Part shown: piece after piece, positions 21,222-30,418 of the stretch
Layout: each line of letters starts with the position of its first letter
How positions within the stretch are numbered: position 1 is the first letter of the stretch
Source: Halomonas sp. 'Soap Lake #6'
GTDB taxonomy: Bacteria > Pseudomonadota > Gammaproteobacteria > Pseudomonadales > Halomonadaceae
Direction: 5' to 3'
Assembly: GCF_003031405.1 (NCBI RefSeq)
Contig: NZ_CP020469.1
Location: 2,914,001 to 2,978,000 of the forward strand
Length of the DNA: 64,000 nucleotides
Notes under the pieces: generated by a model
Seen by the model: the letters and a program-made list of their open reading frames with translations, nothing else
Databases searched by the model: none
Told to the model about the DNA's origin: nothing
Program-made: the position numbers and the translations under genes

Positions 21222-22670
21222 ATGAGTTTGCGGGTTATTTTACGCATTTTAGGTCTGCTTCTGATGCTATTTAGCCTCACGATGCTGCCACCGATGCTGA
21301 TGTCGCTATGGTTTCGAGACGGTGTTTGGCACGCCTTTATGAGCGGTATTGCCATCACCGTAGCTACCGGCCTTGTCCTTTACCTCCCTAACAGGAGTGC
21401 TCATAAAGAACTGCGGATTCGCGATGGTTTTATTATTGCGGCCATGTTCTGGACGGTACTGGCACTGTTCGGCTCGCTTCCGCTCATGCTGTTTGGCGAA
21501 GGGTCGCTAAGCATCACCGATGCCGTGTTTGAGTCGTTCTCGGGACTGACCACCACCGGCGCTACGGTGATTACCGGCATCGATTTTCTGCCGGAGTCCG
21601 TGCGCTACTATCGTCAACAGCTACAGTGGCTGGGCGGCATGGGGATTGTGGTATTGGCCGTTGCAATTCTCCCTACCCTAGGGGTTGGGGGCATGGCGCT
21701 GTATCGCACCGAGATCCCAGGGCCACTAAAGGACTCCAAGCTAACGCCGCGCATTACCGAGACCGCAAAAGCCCTCTGGTATATTTATGCCACGCTCACC
21801 TTTGCCTGCATGGTAGCCTATATGCTGGCGGGAATGGACTGGTTCGACGCCCTTGGTCATAGCTTTTCAACCGTGGCCATTGGTGGCTTCTCTACCCACG
21901 ATGCCAGCATTGGTTACTTCAGCAGTGCCACGATTGAGCTGATTTGCATTGGCTTTATGCTGATCTCAGCGGTGAGCTTTAGCCTGCACTTTATTGCTTG
22001 GCGTGAAAAAAGCCTGCTGCACTACTTTCAAGACCCAGAAGCTCGCTTTTTACTACTGTTTTTGACTGGTTTGACCGCCATCACGGTGATTACGCTATGG
22101 CTTACCGATACCTACGACGCGATGGAAGGACTGCGCCACGGCTTATTTGAGGTGGTTTCCGTGGCGACAACCGCGGGTTTTGCCGTAGCAGACTTCTCCG
22201 GTTGGCCTGGGGCGCTGCCATTCCTACTGTTCGTAGCAGCGTTTGTGGGCGGCTGCTCGGGCTCAACCGCTGGGGGCATGAAAGTTATCCGTATTATCCT
22301 GATTTTGAAACAGGGTATGCGCGAAGTAATGCGCCTGATTCACCCTAACGCAGTCATTGCCGTTAAAGTGGGCAAGGTTAGCGTACCCGACAGTATCGCC
22401 CAAGCCGTATGGGGCTTCTTCTCCGCCTACCTCATGCTGTTTTTCTTAATGATCGTCGGCGTAATGGCGACCGGCGTTGACCAAGTCACTGCATGGTCTA
22501 CCGTTGGCTCAGCGCTTAACAACCTTGGGCCAGCCCTCGGCGAAGCCAACAGCCACTATGGCGACTTGCCAAGTCTCGCCAAATGGATTCTTGTCATGGC
22601 CATGTTGCTGGGCCGTTTGGAAATTTTCACGGTGCTGGTGCTATTCACTCCCGCCTTTTGGCGCCGTTAA
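21222..22670 (+). CDS. trkH: TrkH, potassium uptake transmembrane subunit
   Basis: Membrane subunit of the Trk system for K+ uptake, with the four-fold pore of the TrkH/KtrB/HKT superfamily. The 482-aa length matches TrkH. Pore-like segments are visible: FSGLTTTGATVI (about residues 105-116), STVAIGGFSTHDAS (about 217-230), VVSVATTAGFAVAD (about 312-325) and GSALNNLGPALGE (about 428-440). Hydrophobic helices run through the whole protein and the C-terminus LLGRLEIFTVLVLFTP is canonical. It follows trkA closely and is presumably in one operon with it. The distinction between TrkH and TrkI is made from its linkage to trkA. Confidence 0.94.
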   Translation: MSLRVILRILGLLLMLFSLTMLPPMLMSLWFRDGVWHAFMSGIAITVATGLVLYLPNRSAHKELRIRDGFIIAAMFWTVLALFGSLPLMLFGEGSLSITDAVFESFSGLTTTGATVITGIDFLPESVRYYRQQLQWLGGMGIVVLAVAILPTLGVGGMALYRTEIPGPLKDSKLTPRITETAKALWYIYATLTFACMVAYMLAGMDWFDALGHSFSTVAIGGFSTHDASIGYFSSATIELICIGFMLISAVSFSLHFIAWREKSLLHYFQDPEARFLLLFLTGLTAITVITLWLTDTYDAMEGLRHGLFEVVSVATTAGFAVADFSGWPGALPFLLFVAAFVGGCSGSTAGGMKVIRIILILKQGMREVMRLIHPNAVIAVKVGKVSVPDSIAQAVWGFFSAYLMLFFLMIVGVMATGVDQVTAWSTVGSALNNLGPALGEANSHYGDLPSLAKWILVMAMLLGRLEIFTVLVLFTPAFWRR

Positions 22671-22723
22671 CCAAGTACCGCTTTTTATTTGTGCTTTCAT
22701 ATTTTATACATTGAGTAATAGTC

Positions 22724-23977
22724 ATGACCCAAGACGACAGTTCACCGCTGGTCACAGCGGCTAATACCCTGCCAACCACCAGCGGTCCCTTAAAAACCGT
22801 CACAGTGGGTAATACCCACTACACCCTGCTAGGCACTGCCCACGTTTCGGCGGAAAGTGCTGACGATGTCCGCACCCTTATCGATAGCGGTACCTTTGAC
22901 GCTGTTGCTATCGAGCTTTGTGATGCCCGCCACTACAGCCTGAATAACCCTGATGCCATGGGCGAACAGGACCTGTTCCAGGTATTCAAACAAGGCAAAG
23001 CCGGCATGGTAGCGGCAAGCCTTGCGCTTGGCGCCTTTCAGCAGCGTATTGCCGAGCAGTCAGGCATACAGCCCGGCGCTGAAATGCGCGCGGCGGTGGA
23101 AGCCTGCCAGAGCCGTGCGCTTCCGCTGCTGCTGGTCGATAGGGATGTTGGCATTACCCTGAAACGGATTTACCGTAATGTGCCCTGGTGGCAGCGTTTT
23201 TCGCTCTTCTCCGGCTTGCTTGGCAGTGTTATGTCGCGCCAAGACGTTTCAAAAGAGGATATCGAGAAGCTGAAAGAAGGCGATATGCTGGAAGCGACCT
23301 TCAGCGAGTTCGCCGCCGAATCAGAAGCACTCTATACCCCACTGATTCGTGAGCGCGACCGCTACATGGCGCTACGACTAGCTGAAGAGGCACCTCCAGG
23401 GCGCTATAAAAACGTGCTGGTGGTGCTGGGCGCAGGACACTTAAAAGGCACGGTAGAACATCTAGAGGCGCCACTACCAGCAAGCCCTAGCGTTGAGCGT
23501 GAAGCCTTAGAAGCAACGCCACCACCCTCAAAGCTGTGGAAAGCCACTCCTTGGCTCATTACCCTGCTGGTACTTACCGGCTTCGTAATTGGCTTCTCAC
23601 GCAATACCGAGCTTGGCTGGCAGCTGGTGATCGAGTGGTTTTTAATCAACGGTATTCTGTCTGGTGGTGCGACGATTATCGCCCTTGCCCACCCGGTGAC
23701 AGTCATCTCCACCTTTTTTGCAGCACCACTTACCTCGCTTAACCCCACTATAGGGGCAGGCTTTGTAGCCGCTGGGGTGGAGCTTTTTATGCGCAAACCC
23801 AAAGTCCGCGACTTCTCGACCCTGCGCCACGATGTTACAGAGTTAAAGGGCTGGTGGAAAAACCGTGTCTCACGCACCTTACTGGTATTTCTTCTAGCTA
23901 CGATTGGCTCAGCGGTAGGCACTTGGGTCGCAGGGTTTAGAATTGCCGGTGCTCTGTTTGGTAGCGGCGCTGCGTGA
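22724..23977 (+). CDS. TraB/GumN family membrane protein
   Basis: Member of the TraB (pheromone-shutdown-related) family, whose biochemical role in bacteria is unresolved. The 417-aa protein has a soluble N-terminal domain with the conserved GTAHVSAESADDVR (about residues 36-49) and AIELCDARHY (about 63-72). A helical middle part (GDMLEATFSEFAAESEALY; LVVLGAGHLKGT) is followed by about four hydrophobic helices from residue 275 to the end. The conserved GTAHxS and Glu residues recall Tiki/EreA-like metalloproteases, so hydrolase activity is possible. Its end overlaps the EamA transporter by 4 bases. Confidence 0.82.
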   Translation: MTQDDSSPLVTAANTLPTTSGPLKTVTVGNTHYTLLGTAHVSAESADDVRTLIDSGTFDAVAIELCDARHYSLNNPDAMGEQDLFQVFKQGKAGMVAASLALGAFQQRIAEQSGIQPGAEMRAAVEACQSRALPLLLVDRDVGITLKRIYRNVPWWQRFSLFSGLLGSVMSRQDVSKEDIEKLKEGDMLEATFSEFAAESEALYTPLIRERDRYMALRLAEEAPPGRYKNVLVVLGAGHLKGTVEHLEAPLPASPSVEREALEATPPPSKLWKATPWLITLLVLTGFVIGFSRNTELGWQLVIEWFLINGILSGGATIIALAHPVTVISTFFAAPLTSLNPTIGAGFVAAGVELFMRKPKVRDFSTLRHDVTELKGWWKNRVSRTLLVFLLATIGSAVGTWVAGFRIAGALFGSGAA

Positions 23978-24879
23978 GCACAATAAGACAAGCGCCGTGG
24001 CAAGCCGATGCGCTACTGCTATTGGTGACCATACTGGCCGCAGGCGGGTGGATTTTTTCTAAAGAGGCGTTGGCGGGCATGCCGCCACTGCTGTTTATAG
24101 GCACACGCTTTCTGCTCGCGGGGCTTATCTTGCTAGGCTTTGCTTGGCCAGCGCTACAACACTTGCCTGCTCGCCGAATTTGGCGGGGTATATGGGTAGG
24201 TTTTTTATTTAGTGCTGCCATTGCCTTTTGGGTATTGGGTCTACAACACTCTTCCCACCTAGGTGAAAGCGCCTTTATCAACAGTCTCGGCATACTATTA
24301 GTGCCGGTAGTGGCGCGCCTGCTATTTGGTGATCGCCCACCGCGCTCCACCTGGATAGCATTGCCGGTAGCGTTACTTGGCTTTGCCCTGTTGTCTTTAA
24401 ACGCTGGCTTCAGGGTCGAGACCAGCCAGCTGTTCATGGTTTGCGCAGCGCTGTGTTTTGCCCTGCTGATTAATGTGAATACCCGTGTGGTCCGCAACAT
24501 ACCCGCCCTTCCCCTGACCACACTGCAGCTATTGTCCGTAGGTAGCGTGCTTACCTGCCTATCACTGCTGTTTGAACATCAGCCAATGGCGTTAAATATT
24601 TCAATACTGGGCTGGTTTATCGCCAGCGTACTGCTAGCTAGCTCGCTGCGTTTTTTTCTGCAGATCAAAGCCCAAGGCATGACCACCCCAAGCCATGCAT
24701 CGGTCATTTTAATGCTTGAGGCGGTATGGACGGCGCTGCTGGCTGCCTGGTGGTTTGGCGAAACCATGGCCCCCTTGCAACTGCTCGGTTGTAGCCTGAT
24801 ATTTGCTGCCCTACTCATCAACCGCTGGTACTGGGTACGCAAAGTTATACTGCGCTGGCTACCAGGTGTTCAGCGCTAA
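23974..24879 (+). CDS. EamA/DMT family transporter
   Basis: Inner-membrane transporter of the drug/metabolite superfamily; the substrate cannot be told from sequence. The 301-aa protein has about ten hydrophobic helices arranged as two EamA repeats. The first contains FIGTRFLLAGLILLGFAWP (about residues 44-62) and the second ASVILMLEAVWTALLAAWWFGE (spread over about 246-267), with the family signature E...A near its end. The start is the GTG at 23974 inside the end of the TraB-family gene, so the two are translationally coupled. The convergent tapT gene overlaps its stop by 4 bases. Confidence 0.88.
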   Translation: MSTIRQAPWQADALLLLVTILAAGGWIFSKEALAGMPPLLFIGTRFLLAGLILLGFAWPALQHLPARRIWRGIWVGFLFSAAIAFWVLGLQHSSHLGESAFINSLGILLVPVVARLLFGDRPPRSTWIALPVALLGFALLSLNAGFRVETSQLFMVCAALCFALLINVNTRVVRNIPALPLTTLQLLSVGSVLTCLSLLFEHQPMALNISILGWFIASVLLASSLRFFLQIKAQGMTTPSHASVILMLEAVWTALLAAWWFGETMAPLQLLGCSLIFAALLINRWYWVRKVILRWLPGVQR

Positions 24880-25670
24880 ACTTGCCTATCCAGCAGTCTC
24901 TGCATGGCGGGGGTTTGCCCATCGATTTTACGGTAGTAGCGGCTAGCGGCATAACTGTCGTTAAACACGTCGAAGTAATCATCCAACACACTCGCTGCTA
25001 CTTTGTCGCCGCTTTGACGCAACAACTCAATGGCTACTTCCGCTGTGCAAAGGTGCGCCTTAGAAGCAGGCTTGCGCAGCTGGTAGCGGGTTTCTCGCTC
25101 GGTGCGCAGTGGCAGCACGGGTAACTTATCCAAGTAAGGGCTCTTGCGGAACATCCGCCGTGCTTGGCGCCATGTGCCATCTAAAATCACAAATACTGGA
25201 ATACGCGCCTGCTGCTTAACGGCAAGCACAGCCTTGATATCCACCACCCGCTCAGCGTAGTCAGGCTGGTCATCGGGAAAAATCACAAACGGCGCGTAAC
25301 GCGGGTCTTCAAGCAGTGTGGCAAGCTCTTCATCCGGCGCGACTCGATACCAGGTAAATACCTTGGTGTTCGCCAACACATCACTAATCAACCGGCCAGT
25401 ATTGGTCGGTTTAAAGTGCTCAAGAGGATGGGTGATGAGCCAAACCTGAGCATCGCTTTGCGCTTTCACCTGATAAGGGCATAGGCAATTAAGTTCGGGC
25501 AGGTTGCAACCTTCACAGCGCTTAACAAAGCTTCCCCGTGCTTTAAATTCACGCCTAGGCGGGCGAGGATGTCCTGTCGCAGGATCGAGCTCCATCAAGG
25601 AAGAGTCTTCTTCAGAGGGCAATGAGCTAGAAAGCAACAAACTAGTAGGCAGTGACGTAGCGTCAGACAT
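24876..25670 (-). CDS. tapT: TapT (DTW-domain) tRNA-uridine aminocarboxypropyltransferase
   Basis: DTW-domain enzyme of the TapT/YfiP family, which transfers the aminocarboxypropyl group of SAM to uridine 47 of tRNA to form acp3U. I start it at 25670 (product begins MSDATSLPTS); the frame is open to 25724 but the extra residues are not family-like. The 264-aa protein has a zinc-knuckle-like segment CEGCNLPELNCLCP (about residues 52-65), the SAM-binding LITHPLEHFKPTNTGRL (about 77-93) and the diagnostic DGTWRQARRM (about 163-172). It is divergent from bioB with 193 bases between the starts. Confidence 0.87.
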   Translation of the reverse strand: MSDATSLPTSLLLSSSLPSEEDSSLMELDPATGHPRPPRREFKARGSFVKRCEGCNLPELNCLCPYQVKAQSDAQVWLITHPLEHFKPTNTGRLISDVLANTKVFTWYRVAPDEELATLLEDPRYAPFVIFPDDQPDYAERVVDIKAVLAVKQQARIPVFVILDGTWRQARRMFRKSPYLDKLPVLPLRTERETRYQLRKPASKAHLCTAEVAIELLRQSGDKVAASVLDDYFDVFNDSYAASRYYRKIDGQTPAMQRLLDRQV

Positions 25671-25796
25671 CCGCGCTCCAACGAGTAGCAAAGGGCGCAG
25701 AGTATAAAGCAGGCCGCCCACCATGACGAATCCCCAGCACCGATCAACCTAGCAGACCAAGTTATCAAACCAGGCTAGTAAACCAAAAGATCTTTA

Positions 25797-25842
25797 AAAG
25801 TTGACACTAAAAGTGCATCGCCGATAAAGTCTCGTCAACTTT
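25797..25842 (+). promoter_or_regulatory. bioB promoter inside a 9-bp inverted repeat
   Basis: AAAGTTGAC (25797-25805) and GTCAACTTT (25834-25842) form a perfect inverted repeat with a 28-base spacer. A good sigma-70 promoter lies in it: -35 TTGACA (25801-25806), 16 bases, -10-like GATAAA (25823-25828). The dyad therefore brackets RNA polymerase contact sites and looks like a repressor operator or looped control site. A third GTTGAC (25856-25861) lies just before the bioB start. It does not match the E. coli BirA operator as I know it. Confidence 0.6.
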
Positions 25843-25863
25843 CAAAAGAAAAAAGGTTGACCC

Positions 25864-26946
25864 GTGACCGCCACTGCCTTCAATACCAGCACAGCCGCCC
25901 CACGTCACGACTGGACGCTGGAAGAGATTAACGCGCTGTTTGCGCTGCCTTTCAACGACCTATTGTTTAAGGCCCAGCAGGTGCATAGGGCACACTTTGA
26001 TGCTAATGCAGTGCAGGTTTCCACCCTATTATCGATCAAAACCGGCGCCTGCCCGGAAGACTGTAAATACTGCCCGCAGTCCGGCCACTACAATACCAAG
26101 CTCGAAAAAGAGAAGTTGTTGGAAATCGAAAAGGTCGTGGCTCAAGCCAAAGCTGCCAAGGAGGCAGGTGCAAGCCGCTTCTGTATGGGTGCCGCCTGGC
26201 GCAGCCCGCGTGATAAGGACTTGTTACTGGTCGAAGAGATGGTTCGCCAGGTGAAAGCGGTGGGGTTGGAAACATGCATGACGCTGGGTATGGTCGATGG
26301 AGAACAAGCCAGCCGATTGGCCACCGCTGGGCTTGATTACTACAACCACAACCTGGATACCTCGCCGGATTACTACGGTGAAATCATCACCACCCGCACC
26401 TACAGCGACCGATTAGAAACGCTTGCTAACGTCCGCGAGGCGGGCATGAAAGTGTGTTCTGGCGGCATTCTCGGTATGGGTGAAGATGCCAAAGATCGTA
26501 GCGCACTATTGCAACAACTGGCCAAGCTGTCGCCGCACCCAGAATCCGTCCCGATTAATATGCTGGTAAAAGTACCCGGCACGCCGCTGGAAAATGTTGA
26601 AGACCTAGACCCCATTGAGTTTATCCGCGCTATTGCGGTGGCCCGTATTATGATGCCACAGAGCCACGTGCGACTTTCCGCTGGCCGAGAGCAAATGAGT
26701 GAATCAACCCAAGCTCTGGCGTTTTTAGCTGGCGCTAACTCGATTTTCTACGGCGACAAACTGCTAACCACGGGCAACCCTCAGGCAGATCGCGACCGCG
26801 CACTGTTTGCCAAACTGGGGCTACATCCGGAAAAGCGCGAGACCTGTGAGAGCGAAGACACCCAAGCCGCCCGACTCGCCCAGCAAGCACAGCAGCAGGT
26901 ACACGCCGAGCGCGCTGCAAAGCTAGCGGTAGATGCCAGTGTCTAA
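25864..26946 (+). CDS. bioB: BioB, biotin synthase
   Basis: Radical-SAM enzyme that inserts sulfur into dethiobiotin, the last step of biotin synthesis. The 360-aa protein has the radical-SAM cluster cysteines Cys63, Cys67 and Cys70 in CPEDCKYC, followed by PQSGHYNT, then [13 protein letters not shown] (about residues 159-171). The Arg ligand of the [2Fe-2S] cluster is in [11 protein letters not shown] (about 272-282). Start is GTG 25864 behind an A-rich AAAAAGG. It is the first gene of a six-gene operon; bioF begins 14 bases inside its end. Confidence 0.97.
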   Translation: MTATAFNTSTAAPRHDWTLEEINALFALPFNDLLFKAQQVHRAHFDANAVQVSTLLSIKTGACPEDCKYCPQSGHYNTKLEKEKLLEIEKVVAQAKAAKEAGASRFCMGAAWRSPRDKDLLLVEEMVRQVKAVGLETCMTLGMVDGEQASRLATAGLDYYNHNLDTSPDYYGEIITTRTYSDRLETLANVREAGMKVCSGGILGMGEDAKDRSALLQQLAKLSPHPESVPINMLVKVPGTPLENVEDLDPIEFIRAIAVARIMMPQSHVRLSAGREQMSESTQALAFLAGANSIFYGDKLLTTGNPQADRDRALFAKLGLHPEKRETCESEDTQAARLAQQAQQQVHAERAAKLAVDASV

Positions 26947-28087
26947 AGCGTGGCAAGAGCGTTTAGCCACTGCTCGCGAGCAGCGTATCCGCGAGCAGCG
27001 CTGGCGGTGCCGCTTAGTGAACACCCGGCGTTGGCTGGACTTTGCGGGTAACGATTACCTCGGCCTAGCCCACGACCCTCGGGTACAGGCGGCCCAGGCG
27101 GAGGGGGCTCGCCGCTTTGGAGCAGGCGCCGGAGCCTCGCATCTGGTCAGCGGTCATTTGGATGTTCACGACGCTTTGGAAGACGCCTTGGCACGTTGGA
27201 CCGGCCGCGAACGTGCGCTGCTATTTTCGACGGGCTATATGGCCAACCTTGGCGTTTTGCAGGCACTGGCCGACTCACATACAGCCATCTTTCACGACCG
27301 CCTGAACCATGCTTCGCTACTAGATGGCGCCACGCTTAGCGGCGCGCGTTCAAGGCGCTTTCATCATCGCGATAGCAGTGACCTAGAGCGTCTACTGTCG
27401 CGTAGCACAGCCACTCATAACCTAGTGGTCAGCGACGGTGTATTTAGCATGGATGGCGACGTTGCCGATATCGCAGCCCTTGGCCGGTTAAGCCAACAAT
27501 ACAACGCCTGGCTAATGATTGATGACGCCCACGGCCTGGGTGTTCTGGGCGAGAATGGCAGTGGTTGTGTAGAAGGATTCAGCAGCGAAACTGTGCCTAT
27601 TTTGGTGGGGACGCTGGGCAAAGCGCTGGGGACTGCTGGTGCCTTTGTGGCTGGTGACGCCGCACTGATTGAACATATTACTCAGTTTGCTCGCAGCTAT
27701 GTGTACACCACCGCACAGCCCCCAAGCATTGCAGCATCGACCCTAGCAGCGCTAACAATCGTGCAGCACGAACCCGAACACCGCCAGCGGCTCCAACAAC
27801 ATATCAGCTACTTCCGTCAGCAGGCCGAAGCGCTTGGACTACCACTCGGTAACTCACACACCCCCATTCAGCCACTCTTGTTGGGTAACGAGCTGCGCAC
27901 CATGACATGGGCGACAAAGCTCACTGAACTAGGCATTCAAGTTGGCGCTATTCGACCACCCACGGTACCCAAAGGAGCGGCGCGGCTTCGTATTACGCTC
28001 AGCGCCCGCCATACCCTTAGCGATATTGACCGCTTACTGGAAGGGCTAGAGACCTGCCTACGCGAGGACGTGGTATGTCCCGCTTAG
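26933..28087 (+). CDS. bioF: BioF, 8-amino-7-oxononanoate synthase
   Basis: PLP enzyme that condenses pimeloyl-ACP with alanine to form KAPA. The 384-aa protein shows the family motifs [13 protein letters not shown] (about residues 39-51), [15 protein letters not shown] (about 99-113), the PLP-aspartate region [12 protein letters not shown] (about 195-206) and the PLP lysine in [14 protein letters not shown] (about 227-240, Lys in LGKALG). It overlaps bioB by 14 bases and bioH by 13 bases, so translation along the operon is tightly coupled. Confidence 0.96.
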   Translation: MPVSKAWQERLATAREQRIREQRWRCRLVNTRRWLDFAGNDYLGLAHDPRVQAAQAEGARRFGAGAGASHLVSGHLDVHDALEDALARWTGRERALLFSTGYMANLGVLQALADSHTAIFHDRLNHASLLDGATLSGARSRRFHHRDSSDLERLLSRSTATHNLVVSDGVFSMDGDVADIAALGRLSQQYNAWLMIDDAHGLGVLGENGSGCVEGFSSETVPILVGTLGKALGTAGAFVAGDAALIEHITQFARSYVYTTAQPPSIAASTLAALTIVQHEPEHRQRLQQHISYFRQQAEALGLPLGNSHTPIQPLLLGNELRTMTWATKLTELGIQVGAIRPPTVPKGAARLRITLSARHTLSDIDRLLEGLETCLREDVVCPA

Positions 28088-28908
28088 CCCCTCCTGACTC
28101 AGGCTCTGCTGACTTAAACTCTGCTGACTTAAAATCTGCTGGTTTAGCCCCTGATGGCTTAGTCTCTCCAGGCATAGCAGCCTCACAGCGCCTGGTACTA
28201 CTCTCCGGCTGGGGGGTTGATAAGCGCATCTGGCAGCTACTTGCCCCTCACTGGCCTGCCTGTTTAGAGATCAGCAACGTGGACTGGCCAGGCTACGGCG
28301 AATCACTGCCTCTGCCAGGACAGGCCTCGCTTGGCACCCTTGCCAGCACCATGTCAAACCAACTGCCTAGTGATGCTATATGGGTTGGTTGGTCGTTGGG
28401 CGGACTATTAGCGACCGCACTGCTCGATCAGTTGCCCGCTCCGCAAGGCTTGATTCTGATCGGTGCAGGAGAGCGATTTTGCAGCGATGACGGTGTGAGC
28501 AACACTGAACTTGCCAGCTTCCGACGTGCATTTAACCGCGACCCATACGCCACTTGGCGGCATTTTTTACGCTGGCAGGCTCAGGGAGAACCTAACCCCC
28601 GTCATATCCATCAGCAGCTACGCGAACTGTTGGGTGATGCTCCTAGTGCAAATCTACACACCCTTGAGCAAGGGCTTGAGTGGTTATCTACATTAGAGAA
28701 CCATCCACGCTTGTTGAATGCCTCATGCCCAGTGGTGCGTTTAGCGGGTGAACACGATCCGCTAATAGGCGACAGCACCCGCAGCAAAGCCATTCAACTA
28801 CCCCATTCCGGGCACTGCCCCATGCTTTCCCAGCCAGCCCTGATGGCCACCGTCATCGCCGAACAGGCCGCTACTATTAGTCAGCAGGCCGTCCAGGAGA
28901 CCCTATGA
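28075..28908 (+). CDS. bioH: BioH, pimeloyl-ACP methyl ester esterase (with repeat-derived N-terminal extension)
   Basis: Alpha/beta hydrolase that removes the methyl cap from pimeloyl-ACP methyl ester, releasing pimeloyl-ACP for BioF. From about residue 38 the fold is normal: LVLLSGWGVDKRIWQLL, nucleophile elbow GWSLGG (about residues 103-108), acid in AGEHDP and catalytic His in LPHSGHCPML. Before it lies an extra stretch of about 30 residues made of five-residue units (SADLN, SADLK, SAGLA, PDGLV) encoded by 15-bp tandem repeats at 28090-28179. The translation start could be later, but no better in-frame ATG is obvious and ATG 28075 overlaps bioF. Position between bioF and bioC supports BioH. 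Confidence 0.9.
   Translation: MSRLAPPDSGSADLNSADLKSAGLAPDGLVSPGIAASQRLVLLSGWGVDKRIWQLLAPHWPACLEISNVDWPGYGESLPLPGQASLGTLASTMSNQLPSDAIWVGWSLGGLLATALLDQLPAPQGLILIGAGERFCSDDGVSNTELASFRRAFNRDPYATWRHFLRWQAQGEPNPRHIHQQLRELLGDAPSANLHTLEQGLEWLSTLENHPRLLNASCPVVRLAGEHDPLIGDSTRSKAIQLPHSGHCPMLSQPALMATVIAEQAATISQQAVQETL
28090..28179 (+). repeat. Six degenerate 15-bp tandem repeats in the 5' part of bioH
   Basis: Six consecutive 15-base units. The second and third are nearly identical (TCTGCTGACTTAAAC at 28105 and TCTGCTGACTTAAAA at 28120); the others are related (for example TCTGCTGGTTTAGCC at 28135). They encode five-residue repeats at the BioH N-terminus. Confidence 0.85.
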
Positions 28909-29696
28909 GCAGCACAGTAGTCTCACCGACAGCCCACATGCCTAATTGGCAGGCAAATGTCGCTCGGGCCTTCTCCAGAGCAGCACCGCACTACGATGCT
29001 CTGGCTAGCGCCCAGCGCCAGATTGGCGAAACGCTATGGCCAGCGCTGCCCAGCCGTGCTGCAAATATTCTCGATCTAGGCTGCGGCACCGGCTACTGGA
29101 CCCAGCGGTTGGCAGAACGCTTCCCCCAGGCCCATATAACGGGGCTAGACCTTGCGCCCGGCATGCTTGCTCATGCCCAGGCATGTTATGGCGATGCAGT
29201 TACCTGGCAACAGGGTGATGCTGCCGCACAGCCATTCAAGAATGACAGTTTTGATCTGGTATTTTCTAACCTGGCTATTCAGTGGTGCCGCGATATAAAC
29301 GCCGTGATGGGTGAACTTGAGCGTGTGCTTATCCCAGGTGGCCAAGCGTATATCAACACTCTACTGCCCGGCACACTGGCAGAAATCGCCACCACTTGGC
29401 AGCGGCCAGAAGCGCTGCTGCAAACGCCAGATGCACAAACAGTTAAACATGCCGTAACCCGCAGCGGTTTGATACTGACTCATCACGCAACCGAACAGCG
29501 GCAGTTTTACTACCCCGACCTAAATGCTGTCATGGCCTCAATTAAAGGCGTGGGCGCCCAGGTAGCAAGGCCCAATGCCCAGCTTACCCGGCGAGAGCTG
29601 GCCGCTGCTAAGGCGCGTTTTGAAACCCTACGCACCCCCTTGGGCCTGCCCGTTAGCTACCACTGCTTCACTCTGCACCTGGAAAAAACGCGATGA
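28905..29696 (+). CDS. bioC: BioC, malonyl-ACP O-methyltransferase
   Basis: SAM-dependent enzyme that methylates malonyl-ACP so that the fatty acid machinery can elongate it to the pimeloyl chain. The 263-aa protein has the BioC N-terminal signature VARAFSRAAPHYDALASAQ (about residues 19-37), SAM motif I LDLGCGTGYWTQRLAERFP (about 56-74), DLVFSNLAIQWC and a C-terminal YHCFTLHLEK. It overlaps bioH and bioD by 4 bases each. BioC plus BioH in one operon gives the complete E. coli-type pimelate route. Confidence 0.94.
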   Translation: MSSTVVSPTAHMPNWQANVARAFSRAAPHYDALASAQRQIGETLWPALPSRAANILDLGCGTGYWTQRLAERFPQAHITGLDLAPGMLAHAQACYGDAVTWQQGDAAAQPFKNDSFDLVFSNLAIQWCRDINAVMGELERVLIPGGQAYINTLLPGTLAEIATTWQRPEALLQTPDAQTVKHAVTRSGLILTHHATEQRQFYYPDLNAVMASIKGVGAQVARPNAQLTRRELAAAKARFETLRTPLGLPVSYHCFTLHLEKTR

Positions 29697-30418
29697 CCGC
29701 TTATTTTGTGACTGGCACCGATACCGATGCAGGTAAAACCCTAGCTACCAGCGCACTGCTGTGCGCTGCTCGCGAACGTAAACTCAGCACACTAGGTCTA
29801 AAACCAATTGCGTCAGGTAGTCTCATGACTCCCGACGGGCTACGCAATAGTGATGCCCTAGCGCTCCAGGCACAAAGTACCCCACTGGTCGAGTACACCA
29901 CTGTTAACCCTTGGGCGTTTGCTCCAGCCATCGCGCCACACCTGGCCGCTCAGGAAGCAGGCGTCGAGCTAAATATGGACAGTATTGTCGCTACACTGCG
30001 CGACACCCTCAGCAATACGTCACGGGACCTAACACTCATTGAAGGTGCTGGCGGATGGCGGGTACCGCTGAACGCAGATGAAGATTTCTCCGACATTCCA
30101 CGCGCCTTGCAGCTACCGGTTATTCTGGTGGTAGGACTTAAACTGGGCTGCCTTAACCATGCTCGGCTCACCGCAGAGGTGATCTCCTCCGATGGCTTAA
30201 CGCTAGTCGGTTGGGTTGGTAGTGTGGTGGACCCTGGGTTTGCCGCTGACCACGAGCGTTTTGAGGCCAATATTGCGCTACTCAAAAGTGCCTTGGCCGC
30301 GCCGTGCCTCGGTGTTATTCCCCATTTGGATAGCGCTGAAGCGGCACACGCCCAGCCATATCTATCGTTGGCACCACTGCTTAACGCCCACTCGCTGTAT
30401 CAGGAAGTTGCATTATGA
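29693..30418 (+). CDS. bioD: BioD, dethiobiotin synthetase
   Basis: ATP-dependent enzyme that closes the ureido ring of dethiobiotin from DAPA and CO2. The 241-aa protein has the P-loop GTDTDAGKT (residues 7-15), the substrate lysine region GLKPIASG (about 34-41), IEGAGGWRVPLN (about 114-125, Walker B-like) and GLKLGCLNHARLT (about 148-160). It overlaps bioC and bioA by 4 bases on each side. Confidence 0.96.
   Translation: MTAYFVTGTDTDAGKTLATSALLCAARERKLSTLGLKPIASGSLMTPDGLRNSDALALQAQSTPLVEYTTVNPWAFAPAIAPHLAAQEAGVELNMDSIVATLRDTLSNTSRDLTLIEGAGGWRVPLNADEDFSDIPRALQLPVILVVGLKLGCLNHARLTAEVISSDGLTLVGWVGSVVDPGFAADHERFEANIALLKSALAAPCLGVIPHLDSAEAAHAQPYLSLAPLLNAHSLYQEVAL

Noticed and set aside
23404..24521. 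Two long minus-strand frames (199 and 194 codons) opposite the TraB-family and EamA genes
   Set aside because: They are antisense to well-supported membrane proteins. Their Arg/Ser/Pro/Thr-rich composition is typical of antisense reading of this GC content.
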